From JADKIH01 sp031385005 (GTDB lineage: Bacteria > Bacteroidota > Bacteroidia > AKYH767-A > 2013-40CM-41-45), in contig JANNBB010000009.1 of the NCBI GenBank assembly GCA_031385005.1, forward strand, positions 1 to 64,000: a stretch of 64,000 bases of DNA, given 5' to 3'. The position numbers were made by a program, and so were the translations under genes. Within the stretch, counting starts at the first letter, position 1. Each line of letters begins with the position of its first letter. The notes beneath the pieces were generated by a model that did not search any database, was not told the DNA's origin, and saw only the letters and a program-made list of their open reading frames with translations. Below are positions 34,733 to 45,332 of this stretch, piece by piece.

Positions 34733-36751
34733 ATGGAAAAAGGTCATTCTAATCATTCACCAACAGTTCATAATTCTTCGCACCAATTAACCGAAGCTCA
34801 TCATGACCATCATCAAATGATGATAGCCGATTTTAAAAAACGATTTTATCTGACATTAATTCTAACATTTCCCGTTATGATTTTGTCTCCAATGATTCAG
34901 GAGTGGTTTAATTTTCAAGTTTTATTTTCCGGATCAGAATATGTTTTATTTGTTATTTCAACTGTTATATTTTTTTACGGGGGATTTCCATTTTTAAGTG
35001 GTTTAATTGATGAAGTTAAGAAAAGAGCATTAGGCATGATGACCCTAATTGCTGTTGCTATAACTGCAGCATATGCTTACAGTGTGGCAACGGTTTTTGG
35101 TTTGGAAGGAATGGACTTCTTCTGGGAACTCTGTACCCTAATTTTAATTATGCTTCTTGGACATTGGGTGGAAATGAAGTCGGTTGCAGGTGCATCTAAA
35201 GAACTTGAATTACTTGTTCAACTTATACCTTCCTCTGCGCATATGATTATGGATGAGATGATACATGATGTTAAAACGGATTCACTAAAAGAAAATGATT
35301 TAATTCTGATAAAACCCGGAGAAAATGTGGCCGCAGATGGGATAATTTATGATGGAGAAACTTTTATGAATGAAGCGATGCTTACAGGAGAATCGGCACC
35401 CGTTAAAAAACAAAATGGTGATAAAATTATTGCCGGATCTATTAATGGCAATGGTTCAATAAAAGTTAAAGTTACGCATGCTTCAAAGGACTCTTATTTA
35501 TCAAAAGTAATTAAGTTAGTTGACGAAGCGCAAAAATCAAAATCGACAACCCAATTGCTGGCCGATAAGGCAGCCAAAGTACTTACAATTGTTGCTTTGG
35601 CCGGAGGTTTTGCTACATTGTTATTTTGGTGGTTGATAGCTAAAGAATCTTTTGTGTTTGCATTGGAGCGTATGGTAACAGTAATCGTTATTTGTTGCCC
35701 ACATGCCTTAGGTTTAGCAGTACCTCTAGTCGTAGCGGTGTCAACATCGTTGTCGGCAAAAAAAGGGTTACTCATTAAAAGCAGGACCGCATTTGAAAAT
35801 GCAAGGAAAATTACAACAATTATTTTTGACAAAACAGGAACACTTACGATAGGAAAATTTGAGGTTTCAAGAATACAAACATTCAACCGGAATACTACGG
35901 AAAATGAGATTGTACGTCTTGCAGCAGCATTGGAACAAAATTCTGAGCATCCAATTGCCACCGGGATATTAGCCAAAGCAAAAGAAATGGGAATTATTAT
36001 TCCTTCAGTTACATCATTTAAAGCCATAACAGGAAAAGGGATCGAAGCAGTAGTTGAAGGAAAAGAAATTAAAGTTGTTAGCCCTTTTTACCTGAAAGAA
36101 AACAAGATTACTTTGCCCGATAATATGTCAAGCGAGAATAACGGTACAATTGTTTTTGTTATTATCAATGGTCAGCTAATGGGAAATATTGCATTGGGAG
36201 ACAAAATTAGGCCTGAATCCGCAGAAGCCATTCAGATTCTTCATGAAAATGGAATAAAGTCACTTTTGCTTACGGGAGATAATTCGGTAGTTGCAAAAAG
36301 TGTTGCTGAAGAATTAAAAATGGATGGATATTTTGCTGAAGTATTACCACATCAGAAGCTGGAAAAAATCAAAGAGCTGCAAAGTAAAGGGGAGTTTATT
36401 GCAATGGCCGGTGATGGAATAAACGACGCACCTGCATTAGCACAAGCCGATATTGGCATTGCCATAGGCAGCGGCAGCGACATCGCCGCTGAAACTGCGG
36501 GAATCGTCTTGGTTAACAGTAATCCGAAAGACATAACCAGTTTAATATTATTTGGCAAAGCTACGTACAGGAAAATGATTCAAAATTTAATATGGGCGAC
36601 CGGATATAATGTAATTGCATTGCCTTTAGCAGCCGGAGTATTATATAAATGGAATATTATGCTTAGTCCGGCCGCCGGTGCTGTATTAATGAGTTTAAGC
36701 ACCATAGTAGTTGCCATTAATGCAAAAATGCTTAAATTAAAATTTGCATAA
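34733..36751 (+). CDS. copB: CopB-type copper-translocating P-type ATPase
   Basis: 672 residues; ATG 34733 chosen because it starts the His-rich N terminus (HSNHSPTVHNSSHQ, AHHDHHQMM), a CopB-type metal-binding segment. Then eight membrane helices, the CPH translocation motif (VICCPHALGLAVP near residue 323) that marks CopB rather than CPC-type CopA pumps, the phosphorylation loop FDKTGTLT (near 366), and GDGINDAPALAQAD (near 560). It should pump copper (probably Cu2+ or Ag+) out of the cytosol. No N-terminal HMA domain. It precedes the multicopper oxidase by 26 bases. Confidence 0.92.
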   Translation: MEKGHSNHSPTVHNSSHQLTEAHHDHHQMMIADFKKRFYLTLILTFPVMILSPMIQEWFNFQVLFSGSEYVLFVISTVIFFYGGFPFLSGLIDEVKKRALGMMTLIAVAITAAYAYSVATVFGLEGMDFFWELCTLILIMLLGHWVEMKSVAGASKELELLVQLIPSSAHMIMDEMIHDVKTDSLKENDLILIKPGENVAADGIIYDGETFMNEAMLTGESAPVKKQNGDKIIAGSINGNGSIKVKVTHASKDSYLSKVIKLVDEAQKSKSTTQLLADKAAKVLTIVALAGGFATLLFWWLIAKESFVFALERMVTVIVICCPHALGLAVPLVVAVSTSLSAKKGLLIKSRTAFENARKITTIIFDKTGTLTIGKFEVSRIQTFNRNTTENEIVRLAAALEQNSEHPIATGILAKAKEMGIIIPSVTSFKAITGKGIEAVVEGKEIKVVSPFYLKENKITLPDNMSSENNGTIVFVIINGQLMGNIALGDKIRPESAEAIQILHENGIKSLLLTGDNSVVAKSVAEELKMDGYFAEVLPHQKLEKIKELQSKGEFIAMAGDGINDAPALAQADIGIAIGSGSDIAAETAGIVLVNSNPKDITSLILFGKATYRKMIQNLIWATGYNVIALPLAAGVLYKWNIMLSPAAGAVLMSLSTIVVAINAKMLKLKFA

Positions 36752-36777
36752 AGCAATCACAAAGAATTATAGCAGTT

Positions 36778-38991
36778 ATGAAATTAGTTGAATTAGTATG
36801 TAAGAGAGCCGTCATCAAATCAAGAATTTCACTATTCTTTTTTATTATTTTAATGAATTTATTTGTAAGCGTTAGCGCTCAAAAGCTAATTCACTATGAA
36901 TTATTTATTAATGATACAACAGTCAATTACACAGGGAAACAGGTAAAAGCTATTGCAATTAACGGCCAAATTCCCGGTCCCGAGTTGGTGTTTACAGAAG
37001 GGGATACAGCTGAAATTATTGTCCATAATCTAATGAATAAAGAAACGTCGATTCATTGGCATGGATTAATTTTACCAAACGATCAAGATGGAGTTCCATA
37101 TCTCACTTATTTACCAATAAAAGCTCATAGCACTTTCAAGTACTATTTTCCAATTGTTCAAAACGGCACGTATTGGTATCATGCACATACAGGATTACAG
37201 GAGCAGATCGGACTTTATGGAGCACTAATAATTAAAAAAAGGGAACCGGAACGAATCAGAGAATACACCGTTTTGCTGAGCGATTGGACAAACGAAAGAC
37301 CCATGGAAATTATGCGCTCTTTAAAAATGGCAAACGATTGGTATGCCATAGAAAAAGGATCAACACAAGATTATGGTGCCGCAATCAAACAAGGCTTTTT
37401 AAGCACCAAATTGAAACAAGAATGGTTACGAATGTATCCCATGGATGTAAGCGATGTATATTATAATGCAATGCTGATAAACGGAAAAACAAAAATTGAT
37501 TTACCCGAATTTACTGCAGGAGAAAAAATCAAACTTCGTATCATCAATGGATCTGCATCTACTTATTTCTGGTTGCAATTTTCAGGTGGAAAAATGAGCG
37601 TGATAGCTAACGACGGAATGGATGTAATTCCTGTTGAGGTCGATCGAATGCTGATTGCAGTAGCTGAAACATATGATGCTATAGTCACAATTCCCGAAAA
37701 CATGCAATATGAATTCAAGGCAACTGCTGAAGATCGAACAAAATCTGCATCATTATGGCTTGGAAACGGAATGAAAATGGAGGCGCCTATTTTGGAGAAG
37801 CTGAAATATTTTGAAGGCATGAAGATGATGAATGCAATGATGAAATTTGATGGAAGCATGGATGCAATGGGAATGGAAATGAGTAATCAGCAAATGGATA
37901 TGAATTCAGTAATGTATCCGGAAATAACCGGAGGTGAGAAAAGAGAACAAGCCAAGATGGAGCATCAACACACTAGCAGCAGCGCTCAAACTAATTTAAC
38001 AACACTGAACTATGCCATGCTAAAGTCCGTTGATAAATCAATTGTAAAAGATGAGCCACAAAGGGAATTGAATTTTACACTCACTGGAAACATGAACAGG
38101 TATCAATGGAGTATCAACAACAATACACTTGGCGATACTGCTAAGATTTTAATTCGTAAAGGAGTGAGGGTGCGAATTATTTTGAATAATCAAACAATGA
38201 TGCGCCATCCCATGCATTTGCACGGACAATATTTCAGACTCCTAAATGGACAGGGATTGTATTCACCTTTGAAAAACGTATTGGATATAATGCCAATGGA
38301 AGTAGATACAATTGAGTTTTCTGCCAATTACGGCGGTGACTGGTTTTTTCATTGTCACATCCTATATCACATGATGAGTGGAATGGGAAGAGTTTTTTCT
38401 GTCGCCGATTCCACAGCTATTGGAGAAACTTTATTACCCAAAAAGACATGGAAAAAATTTATCAAAGATGAATACATGTGGCATTTTACAACTACACTAC
38501 CGGTTCATACAAATGGAATATTTCCCCATGTAATGCTAATGAATAAATATTATGTAATTAATGCGGAAGCGATGTTAAACTATAAAGGCCGCTTTGAATC
38601 TGTTGGACATTTTGCCAGATTTATAGACCAACGCCAATTCCTGAAAGTATTTTTGGGAGGCGAATTTCGCCAAATGGAGGATAAGCTAAATCAAGACCAC
38701 AACTCCCGGGAATACAAAATTGACAACAGAAGGGTTTTTACAATTGGCATTCAATACATATTACCCATGTTTGTTCAAACCGAATTCCGACTGGATCATA
38801 ATGGTCATTTTTATTTTCAAGTAATGAGAAGTGATTTAGCGTTAACAAATCGATTACGAATGGATTTAAAATGGAATACCGATCAGGAATTTGATGCAGG
38901 ATTGCGCTACATAATTTGGAAAAGAATGTCTTTATCTGCAAATTATGCAACACATTATGGAGTCGGTGGCGGGATTACATTTTCATACTAA
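36778..38991 (+). CDS. multicopper oxidase fused to a beta-barrel-like C-terminal domain
   Basis: 737 residues. Signal peptide (ending VSAQ), then three cupredoxin domains of the CopA/PcoA type. Copper-ligand motifs are present: HWHGL (near residue 95), WYHAHTG (near 138), HPMHLHGQ (near 480) and HCHILYHMMSGMG (near 523). A Met/His-rich insert lies at about 345-400. The final approximately 160 residues are strand-rich, alternating and end in Tyr (GGGITFSY), resembling an outer-membrane copper protein (PcoB/CopB). It likely oxidises or sequesters periplasmic copper; the tail could anchor it at the outer membrane. Confidence 0.88.
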   Translation: MKLVELVCKRAVIKSRISLFFFIILMNLFVSVSAQKLIHYELFINDTTVNYTGKQVKAIAINGQIPGPELVFTEGDTAEIIVHNLMNKETSIHWHGLILPNDQDGVPYLTYLPIKAHSTFKYYFPIVQNGTYWYHAHTGLQEQIGLYGALIIKKREPERIREYTVLLSDWTNERPMEIMRSLKMANDWYAIEKGSTQDYGAAIKQGFLSTKLKQEWLRMYPMDVSDVYYNAMLINGKTKIDLPEFTAGEKIKLRIINGSASTYFWLQFSGGKMSVIANDGMDVIPVEVDRMLIAVAETYDAIVTIPENMQYEFKATAEDRTKSASLWLGNGMKMEAPILEKLKYFEGMKMMNAMMKFDGSMDAMGMEMSNQQMDMNSVMYPEITGGEKREQAKMEHQHTSSSAQTNLTTLNYAMLKSVDKSIVKDEPQRELNFTLTGNMNRYQWSINNNTLGDTAKILIRKGVRVRIILNNQTMMRHPMHLHGQYFRLLNGQGLYSPLKNVLDIMPMEVDTIEFSANYGGDWFFHCHILYHMMSGMGRVFSVADSTAIGETLLPKKTWKKFIKDEYMWHFTTTLPVHTNGIFPHVMLMNKYYVINAEAMLNYKGRFESVGHFARFIDQRQFLKVFLGGEFRQMEDKLNQDHNSREYKIDNRRVFTIGIQYILPMFVQTEFRLDHNGHFYFQVMRSDLALTNRLRMDLKWNTDQEFDAGLRYIIWKRMSLSANYATHYGVGGGITFSY

Positions 38992-39278
38992 CCGGAAAGT
39001 TGTTTGTTGAAAATGCAAATGTGTTGAACATTTTTCTTGAATTTGAAACTAGAATACCCTTGATTCTTTTATTATTTTTTCTCAGCTCACTAAAGAGCAA
39101 TAAAAAATTGGAGATCTATTCGTGTAATTTTGTTTTGAAAAAGACACAAATCCAGCAACTTGAAGGGCTTAAGTCAAGGAGTTGACAGGATGCAATCAAG
39201 AATTGATTTGTTATTTATGGAATTCTGGCACGTTTCATGTCTTGAGTTTTTAAATAACGCTTTAATCCTTAATCCAAG

Positions 39279-40949
39279 ATGAAAAAAACAATTCTATTCG
39301 CGATATTATTTATCGCCGGACATGCTCATGGAGCAAACGAAAAAACGGTTAAGTCATCCGTAAAAAAAGTCACTGTTTTCACTCAGGGGGCCCAGGTTTT
39401 CAGGAGCTCAACTGTTACACTTAACCAGGGAACCACAGACCTGGTTTTTTCCGGAATCTCTCCTTTTATTAATCCGGCAAGTGTTCAGGCAGGAGGAAAA
39501 GGAAATTTTGTAGTTTTAGAAGTCAAACACAATATTAAATACCCCGAGCCGCCAAAGCCCAAAGATGGCACCCTTCCTAAAGAAATTCAACGCGAAATAA
39601 ATTTAATTGAAGACTCATTAACAGAATTTGGATTTGTTAAGGATGAATTGACAGAGCGAAAAAGCGCTTTACAATTGGAAAAAGATATGATCTTAAAAAA
39701 CAAATTGGCCCTTAGTGAAGGAAAAAGCGATTCACTTCCTATTTTGAAACAAGCAATGGAGTTTTTTCGACTTAAATTATCGGACATCAATGCCCAATTG
39801 AATAAGATAAAGCGAAGTGAGAAAAGTATAATCGCCGGTACTACCCGACTGAATGCACGTCTCGCTGATCTCCGCACCTACAAAAACAGCGAGGAACCAA
39901 TAGTAAAATATGAACCCATACACGAAGTAATTGTTTCAGTCAGCGCAGATGAAGTTGTTACCGTTAATGTTGATGTAAGTTATATGGTTTCACAGGCAGG
40001 ATGGACACCTTCTTACGATCTGCGATCAAGCACCTCTTCTGAGCCCATTCAGTTGACTTATAAAGCAAATGTTTTTCAAAATTCAGGAGAGGACTGGAAT
40101 GATGTAAGACTTAAGCTGAGCACCGGAAATCCTAATCGCAGCAATATAAAACCGGCTCTGCCACCCTGGTATATAAATTATTTTACCGGTACCCGCGAAT
40201 CAGTTCTTCAGCTTTCAGCAAGATCTAAATCTCCTCAAAACACGGATGCCGGTAATGTTGAAATGGATGCGGTCAGAAAGGATTTAAATGAAATGTCCCC
40301 TGCTCAATCTGCTGCAAATTTTTCTCAATTGGTAGAGACAATGACTAATGTAGAATTCGACATCAAACTTCCTTACAATATCCCTTCAGACAACATCACA
40401 CATATGGTGTCTATTAAGAAAAGTGAATTACCATCTGAATATTATCATTTCCTCGTTCCCAAAATTGAGAGTGAGGCCTTCCTTGTGGCAAGAGTAACCG
40501 GTTGGGAAAATTTGAATTTATTACCGGGCAGAGCCAATGTTTTTTATGAAGGCACTTATGTCGGCGAAACGGTTTTGAATCCCTCAATTATCAACGATAC
40601 CATGGAACTTGCTCTTGGTCGCGACAATGGCATAACGGTCACACGAACTAAGCTCCCTGTAAAGGAAAGCAATAAGCTGATTGGCAATGAAGTCACAAAA
40701 ACGATTGTCTATGAGTTGAGAATGAAAAACAATAAATCGAAATCCATCAACCTTGTTGTTGAAGATCAAATTCCGCTCACCATTAACAAAGATATAAAAG
40801 TTGAAATGAAAGAAACCGGAAAAGCAAATTACAATACAGTAACCGGATTGTTGAAGTGGAAAGAAACAGTTGGCAGCAAAGAATATAAAACATTGCGATT
40901 CTCCTATGCCGTAACCTATAATAAGGATATGCCATTGAGCATGTATTAA
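39279..40949 (+). CDS. DUF4139 / DUF4140 (mucoidy-inhibitor MuiA-like) protein
   Basis: 556 residues. Signal peptide (ending HAHGA), the DUF4140 N-terminal domain (KKVTVFTQGAQVFRSSTVTL, then LVFSGISPFINPASVQ), a coiled-coil stretch at about 100-200, and the DUF4139 beta-rich domain (SYMVSQAGWTPSYDLRSS, NSGEDWNDVRLKLSTGNP, and KTLRFSYAVTY at the end). The family is broadly conserved with an ill-defined envelope role; one member was linked to mucoidy inhibition. A terminator follows. Confidence 0.88.
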   Translation: MKKTILFAILFIAGHAHGANEKTVKSSVKKVTVFTQGAQVFRSSTVTLNQGTTDLVFSGISPFINPASVQAGGKGNFVVLEVKHNIKYPEPPKPKDGTLPKEIQREINLIEDSLTEFGFVKDELTERKSALQLEKDMILKNKLALSEGKSDSLPILKQAMEFFRLKLSDINAQLNKIKRSEKSIIAGTTRLNARLADLRTYKNSEEPIVKYEPIHEVIVSVSADEVVTVNVDVSYMVSQAGWTPSYDLRSSTSSEPIQLTYKANVFQNSGEDWNDVRLKLSTGNPNRSNIKPALPPWYINYFTGTRESVLQLSARSKSPQNTDAGNVEMDAVRKDLNEMSPAQSAANFSQLVETMTNVEFDIKLPYNIPSDNITHMVSIKKSELPSEYYHFLVPKIESEAFLVARVTGWENLNLLPGRANVFYEGTYVGETVLNPSIINDTMELALGRDNGITVTRTKLPVKESNKLIGNEVTKTIVYELRMKNNKSKSINLVVEDQIPLTINKDIKVEMKETGKANYNTVTGLLKWKETVGSKEYKTLRFSYAVTYNKDMPLSMY

Positions 40950-40980
40950 AAGGCAAAATTATTTTTATTTATTTATTCTG

Positions 40981-41018
40981 AATAGTCCTTGTCATTCTAC
41001 GAGGGCTATTTTTTTTAC
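40981..41018 (+). terminator. intrinsic terminator
   Basis: AATAGTCCTTGT pairs (with two G-U pairs) with ACGAGGGCTATT and is followed by eight T. Confidence 0.85.
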
Positions 41019-41203
41019 AACCATTTTTAATTGAAACAACGACAAAGTATTTAATCAAAGAATTGAACAGCTTATGTTAAAATTCATTTTAGGTTAAAAA
41101 CCAGAGAAAATGGAAGAATATTTAAACGTCAACCGAAACTTGTAATAGAGACAACTAAAATATTTTACCTTTATTATCGTTTTCGCCATGAAGGAAATAA
41201 AAT

Positions 41204-42388
41204 ATGCATAAAAGATACTTGTTAATTTTTTACTTTTTCATTTATTATTTGACGCTCTATCCTCAAAATGCGCAATGGATTACGAAAGCATCAAACCCAT
41301 TTACCACCGGGGTAGCAGCAGCCGTGAGCTTTTCAATAAATGGAAAAGGATATGTTTGTTCGGGAGCAATCGGACCAACGGAAACAAGGAGTTTATGGGA
41401 ATACGATACACTAACAGATACATGGACAGCTAAGACATCAATACCCGGTTTGGCACGTGATCGCGCATTTGGATTTTCTATAGGTAACAAAGGTTATTTA
41501 GGTACAGGACTCTCTTCGGGAAATCAGCTTCAGGATTTTTGGGAATATACTCCTTCAACAAATTCATGGTTACAACTCCCCGATTTTCCGGGTGGTCCGT
41601 GTATGGAAGCAACGGGATTTTCTTCCCTAACTAAAGGATATGCTGTTGTCGGAATTGCATTATGGGAATTTGACCCTTCTAATAATACATGGACAGCAAA
41701 ATCGCCATTCCCCGGACAACCGCGATCAAGGGCAATCGGTTTTATAATTGCGGATATAGCATATTATGGAATGGGAAATCCGGGAACTACTTTTTCTGAC
41801 GAGCTTTGGGAATATGATATTACCAATGATTCATGGTCTCAAAAATTATCTATGCCCTCGATTCAGTTTTCTAACAGAGATTTTCCGGTTGCCTTTGCAA
41901 TTGGAAATAATGGATATGTTGGTACAGGCAGATCACTTGCGGGATCCGTTGATTTCTGGCAGTACAAACCGGCAACCGATAGCTGGTTTCCCATGCCCGA
42001 CGTTCCCGGATTTACACGCTTTGCAGGAATTGGTTTTTCAATTGGTTCTGTGGGATATGCCGGATATGGGGCCTCTTCCTCAACACCGCTGAACGATTTT
42101 CATGAATTTATTCCGGACACTTCGACAACTGGAATATTAAATTCTAACAACAAAAATGAAATTGTCATTTTTCCGAATCCTTCTAATGAGTATTTTTATT
42201 TGCAGCTTGCTCAGGAAGTAAAAGTGAAATTTGAATTGAACGATTTATCAGGAAAAATTTTGCTTTTGGGAACGACAGAAGCCATTCAGACAAAAGTAGA
42301 TGTAAGCGACATAGCCCCCGGAGTGTATTTCTTGAAATTGATATCAAATTCTTCTAAAACTATATATCTGAAAATCATTTTAAATTGA
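41204..42388 (+). CDS. Kelch-repeat T9SS protein
   Basis: 394 residues. Signal peptide (ending YPQNA), then about six Kelch blades with motifs such as LWEYDTLTDTWTAKTS, IGNKGYLGTG, FWEYTPSTNSWLQLPD and ELWEYDITNDSWSQKLS. Unlike the uniform cassette Kelch protein at 675, these repeats are diverged, as in an old gene. A T9SS type A domain ends it (IVIFPNPSNEYFYL onward). Surface propeller of unknown binding partner. Single gene, convergent with the UbiA gene. Confidence 0.88.
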   Translation: MHKRYLLIFYFFIYYLTLYPQNAQWITKASNPFTTGVAAAVSFSINGKGYVCSGAIGPTETRSLWEYDTLTDTWTAKTSIPGLARDRAFGFSIGNKGYLGTGLSSGNQLQDFWEYTPSTNSWLQLPDFPGGPCMEATGFSSLTKGYAVVGIALWEFDPSNNTWTAKSPFPGQPRSRAIGFIIADIAYYGMGNPGTTFSDELWEYDITNDSWSQKLSMPSIQFSNRDFPVAFAIGNNGYVGTGRSLAGSVDFWQYKPATDSWFPMPDVPGFTRFAGIGFSIGSVGYAGYGASSSTPLNDFHEFIPDTSTTGILNSNNKNEIVIFPNPSNEYFYLQLAQEVKVKFELNDLSGKILLLGTTEAIQTKVDVSDIAPGVYFLKLISNSSKTIYLKIILN

Positions 42389-42448
42389 CATAAATATTTT
42401 TATCCAAATAAATCTAAAAACAATTTTAATTTATTTTGTTTCTATTAT

Positions 42449-43345
42449 TTAAATTGTATGATTAATTACATAAAGAATACAAAAGCATAAAATCATGCAG
42501 ATAGATGAAAGAGTTGTTATACTCATGGCATGTGTATAATCCGCATACTTATTATTTTGAACAGATTTTATAAACCAAAAAAGAAAATAGGCAATTACAG
42601 GTGTAAGACAGAAAATAAAAACAAGAAACTGGTTAATGCTGAAGTATAAATTAAAATAATGATAGGCAACTGCACTAGCTGCTAAGAAGAGACTCGCTGA
42701 AAAAATAAACGTACCTGTTATTCCTAGTTTATAGCTGATAGTATAATCACCGCGACCGGCATCCTCTTCGTGCTGATAAATCTGGGTAAGCGGATAAAAT
42801 CCTCCGATTAACAAGGAGGCAAGCAACATGCATTCAATGTTTTTATTACTAAACCAGGAAGAAGAAAAAATGTTTTCAGTGGACATATTAACTAGTAAAA
42901 AGGTAAACCCCCCTTGAAAGAGCATTACCACCAGCCATCCAATAAAACCGTATTTTTTTAATCGAATCCTTTTCCAGCTATATGCTTTAGATACGGCAAT
43001 ATAGACGAGCATTAAAAAAAATAATTTCCAATTTATTAGCAGACATAAAAGCAATCCTGTTATATCGAGTAAAATGCTCACTTTGTATAATTTTAAAGTA
43101 GCAGGAGGTGGGTTTTTTAATCCGCCAATGCTTCCTTTATCATTATCCATGAAACTGTTATAACTGTTACTGGCAGGATAAATAAATAAATGCAACACAA
43201 AAAAGATGATTAATGAATTCAATAAATCAATTTGTATAGTTTGGCTAAGGGCAAATAAGAATATAGGCAACAAAAAAAAAGAAAAAGGAAGCCGAAGATG
43301 TAATAACGTATCCCGATCAAATAATGAAGAATTTTTATTATCCAT
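42449..43345 (-). CDS. UbiA-family prenyltransferase
   Basis: 298 residues with about eight membrane helices. The two aspartate motifs are NSYNSFMDNDKGSIGG (near residue 61; N-x-x-x-D-x-D type) and YQHEEDAGRGDYT (near 192). UbiA enzymes transfer isoprenoid chains to aromatic or quinone acceptors in the membrane. It is divergent from the type III PKS operon with 152 bases between, suggesting shared control and that its acceptor is the polyketide product. Confidence 0.82.
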   Translation of the reverse strand: MDNKNSSLFDRDTLLHLRLPFSFFLLPIFLFALSQTIQIDLLNSLIIFFVLHLFIYPASNSYNSFMDNDKGSIGGLKNPPPATLKLYKVSILLDITGLLLCLLINWKLFFLMLVYIAVSKAYSWKRIRLKKYGFIGWLVVMLFQGGFTFLLVNMSTENIFSSSWFSNKNIECMLLASLLIGGFYPLTQIYQHEEDAGRGDYTISYKLGITGTFIFSASLFLAASAVAYHYFNLYFSINQFLVFIFCLTPVIAYFLFWFIKSVQNNKYADYTHAMSITTLSSICMILCFCILYVINHTI

Positions 43346-43497
43346 ACCGATAAAATACTCAATTTGTTTTGATTACCTTTACAAAACTACATTATTTTCC
43401 CGGTAAAACTTACGGGAGTTTTTATTTCAATTGTTGCATCTATCAACAATAAATTTATTTTTTGAATGTGTACGTATAGTAATTAATTATTTGAGCA

Positions 43498-44616
43498 GTG
43501 ATTACACCTTTTATACAATCAATCGGCACCGCAGTCCCGCCCAATGAAATTTCGCAGGATTTGCATTATACAATCCTGGAATCAGCAAATGGAATGAGTA
43601 GGGGAGAGAAGCTGCAGCTCAGAAAAATATATAGCCGAAGCGGAATAGAGTCTCGTCACAGCGTGCTTTCTGAATTTGGAAAAAGCGATAGTGAAAAGAA
43701 CGTTTTATTTCACCCGTCAAATTTATTTCCGGCTTTGTCAATTTCAAAGCGGATGGATTTATTTCAGTTATATGCGGCTGCTCTATGTGAACAGGCCGTT
43801 CTGGATTGTTTTAAAAATCTGTCAGAAATCAAATTGACACAAATTACACATGTTGTAACCTTTAGTTGTACCGGGATGTCTGCACCCGGTTTGGATATAC
43901 AATTAGTTGAACGATTGGGACTAAACCGCAATGTAGAACGAACATGCATTAATTTTATGGGATGTTATGCCGGTATTAATGCTTTGAAAGTTGCCAATCA
44001 CATTGTCAAATCCGAACCCCAAGCAATTGTTTTAGTCGCAGGAGTCGAATTGTGTACGCTTCATTATCAAAAAAACGAAAAGCAAGATCAGGTTGTTGCC
44101 AATGCAATTTTTGCTGATGGCGCTTCTGCATGTATTGTAAGTGCAAAAAGAAATGATTTAAAGACTACTTCACATCAATTAGCCATTCAAAATTTTTATG
44201 CAGAATTCGAACCGTCCGGGAAAGAGGAAATGGTATGGACTATCGGTGATTTTGGTTTCGATTTAAAATTGAGTGCTTACGTTCCTAAACTCATTCTGGA
44301 AAACATTCATTCAATGATGGAAAAGCTTTTCGAAAAAGCCCGAATTGCACGTACGGACATCGACTATTATGCCATGCATCCGGGAGGAATGAAAATTCTC
44401 GAAGCATGCGAAGAAGCACTGGGAATTTCAAAGGAGCAAAATCAAAAATCTTATGATGTGCTACGTAAATATGGGAATATGTCATCTGTGACCATCTTTT
44501 TTGTCCTAAAGGAATATTTAAAGACAATCACCCAAAATGATGGAAACAAGAAAATATTATGTTGCGCTTTTGGTCCCGGACTAACAATGGAATCAATGAT
44601 TCTGGAAATAAATTAA
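43498..44616 (+). CDS. type III polyketide synthase
   Basis: 372 residues with GTG start; an in-frame TGA two codons upstream forces this start. The chalcone/stilbene synthase catalytic triad is visible: Cys in NFMGCYAGINA (near residue 158), His in YAMHPGGMKI (near 290) and Asn in RKYGNMSSVT (near 323). Such enzymes build alkylresorcinols, alkylpyrones or phloroglucinols from acyl-CoA and malonyl-CoA. It heads an operon with a methyltransferase (ATG 44619, two bases after its stop) and a flavoprotein. Confidence 0.9.
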   Translation: MITPFIQSIGTAVPPNEISQDLHYTILESANGMSRGEKLQLRKIYSRSGIESRHSVLSEFGKSDSEKNVLFHPSNLFPALSISKRMDLFQLYAAALCEQAVLDCFKNLSEIKLTQITHVVTFSCTGMSAPGLDIQLVERLGLNRNVERTCINFMGCYAGINALKVANHIVKSEPQAIVLVAGVELCTLHYQKNEKQDQVVANAIFADGASACIVSAKRNDLKTTSHQLAIQNFYAEFEPSGKEEMVWTIGDFGFDLKLSAYVPKLILENIHSMMEKLFEKARIARTDIDYYAMHPGGMKILEACEEALGISKEQNQKSYDVLRKYGNMSSVTIFFVLKEYLKTITQNDGNKKILCCAFGPGLTMESMILEIN

Positions 44617-44618
44617 TT

Positions 44619-45332
44619 ATGCAGCCTGATTTTTCTGTACGGTCGACACTTCCCGAAAAAATGGATGATGAAAGCGTTTCTATTTCAGAAATCCATCAGG
44701 CACTTATTGAATTGGAAAAAATTAATCGTCTGCTCGGCGGGTATAATGTTGTTTTCAATGCGTTAAATAAAATAAAATGGCCGAAGAGATTAGTAACAAT
44801 CATGGATCTGGGTTCAGGTGGAGGGGATATGCTAAGAGCAATTGCAGAATGGGCAAAAAAGAATAACAAGCAGGTTCAATTGATCGGTGTCGACAGAAAT
44901 CCGGTGATGACAAAATTTGCAAATGAAAAATCAAATGAAATATCCAATATACAATTTATTACTAGGGATGTTTTTGATGACAGATTATTAGAATATAAAG
45001 CCGACATTACCATGTGCACATTGTTTTGTCACCACTTTGATGACGATAAACTTGTGGCGCTAATCAAAAGAATGTGCGAGCTTACATCGTATAAAGTTAT
45101 TGTAAACGACCTCGATCGAAATTGGTTTGCCTATCATTCTTTCAAATTGATTTCCGAACTATTTTCAAAATCTGCTTTAGTAAAATATGATGGACCACTT
45201 TCTGTTGCAAGGTCGTTAACAAGAGAAAACTGGATTTCTATTTTGGAGAAGGCGCAAATCACAAATTTTACTTTGGTGTGGAAATGGGCATGGAGGTGGC
45301 AACTTATCATCAATAAAGAAACCAATGCCTGA
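44619..45332 (+). CDS. class I SAM-dependent methyltransferase
   Basis: 237 residues from ATG 44619; a frame extension to 44559 overlaps the PKS and was rejected. Motif I is TIMDLGSGGGDMLRAIAEW (near residue 62), followed by VQLIGVDRNPVM and a DITMCTLFCHHF post-I block. In context it most likely methylates the type III PKS product, as SrsB does in the Streptomyces srs pathway (inference by operon order). It overlaps the next gene by 8 bases. Confidence 0.88.
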   Translation: MQPDFSVRSTLPEKMDDESVSISEIHQALIELEKINRLLGGYNVVFNALNKIKWPKRLVTIMDLGSGGGDMLRAIAEWAKKNNKQVQLIGVDRNPVMTKFANEKSNEISNIQFITRDVFDDRLLEYKADITMCTLFCHHFDDDKLVALIKRMCELTSYKVIVNDLDRNWFAYHSFKLISELFSKSALVKYDGPLSVARSLTRENWISILEKAQITNFTLVWKWAWRWQLIINKETNA

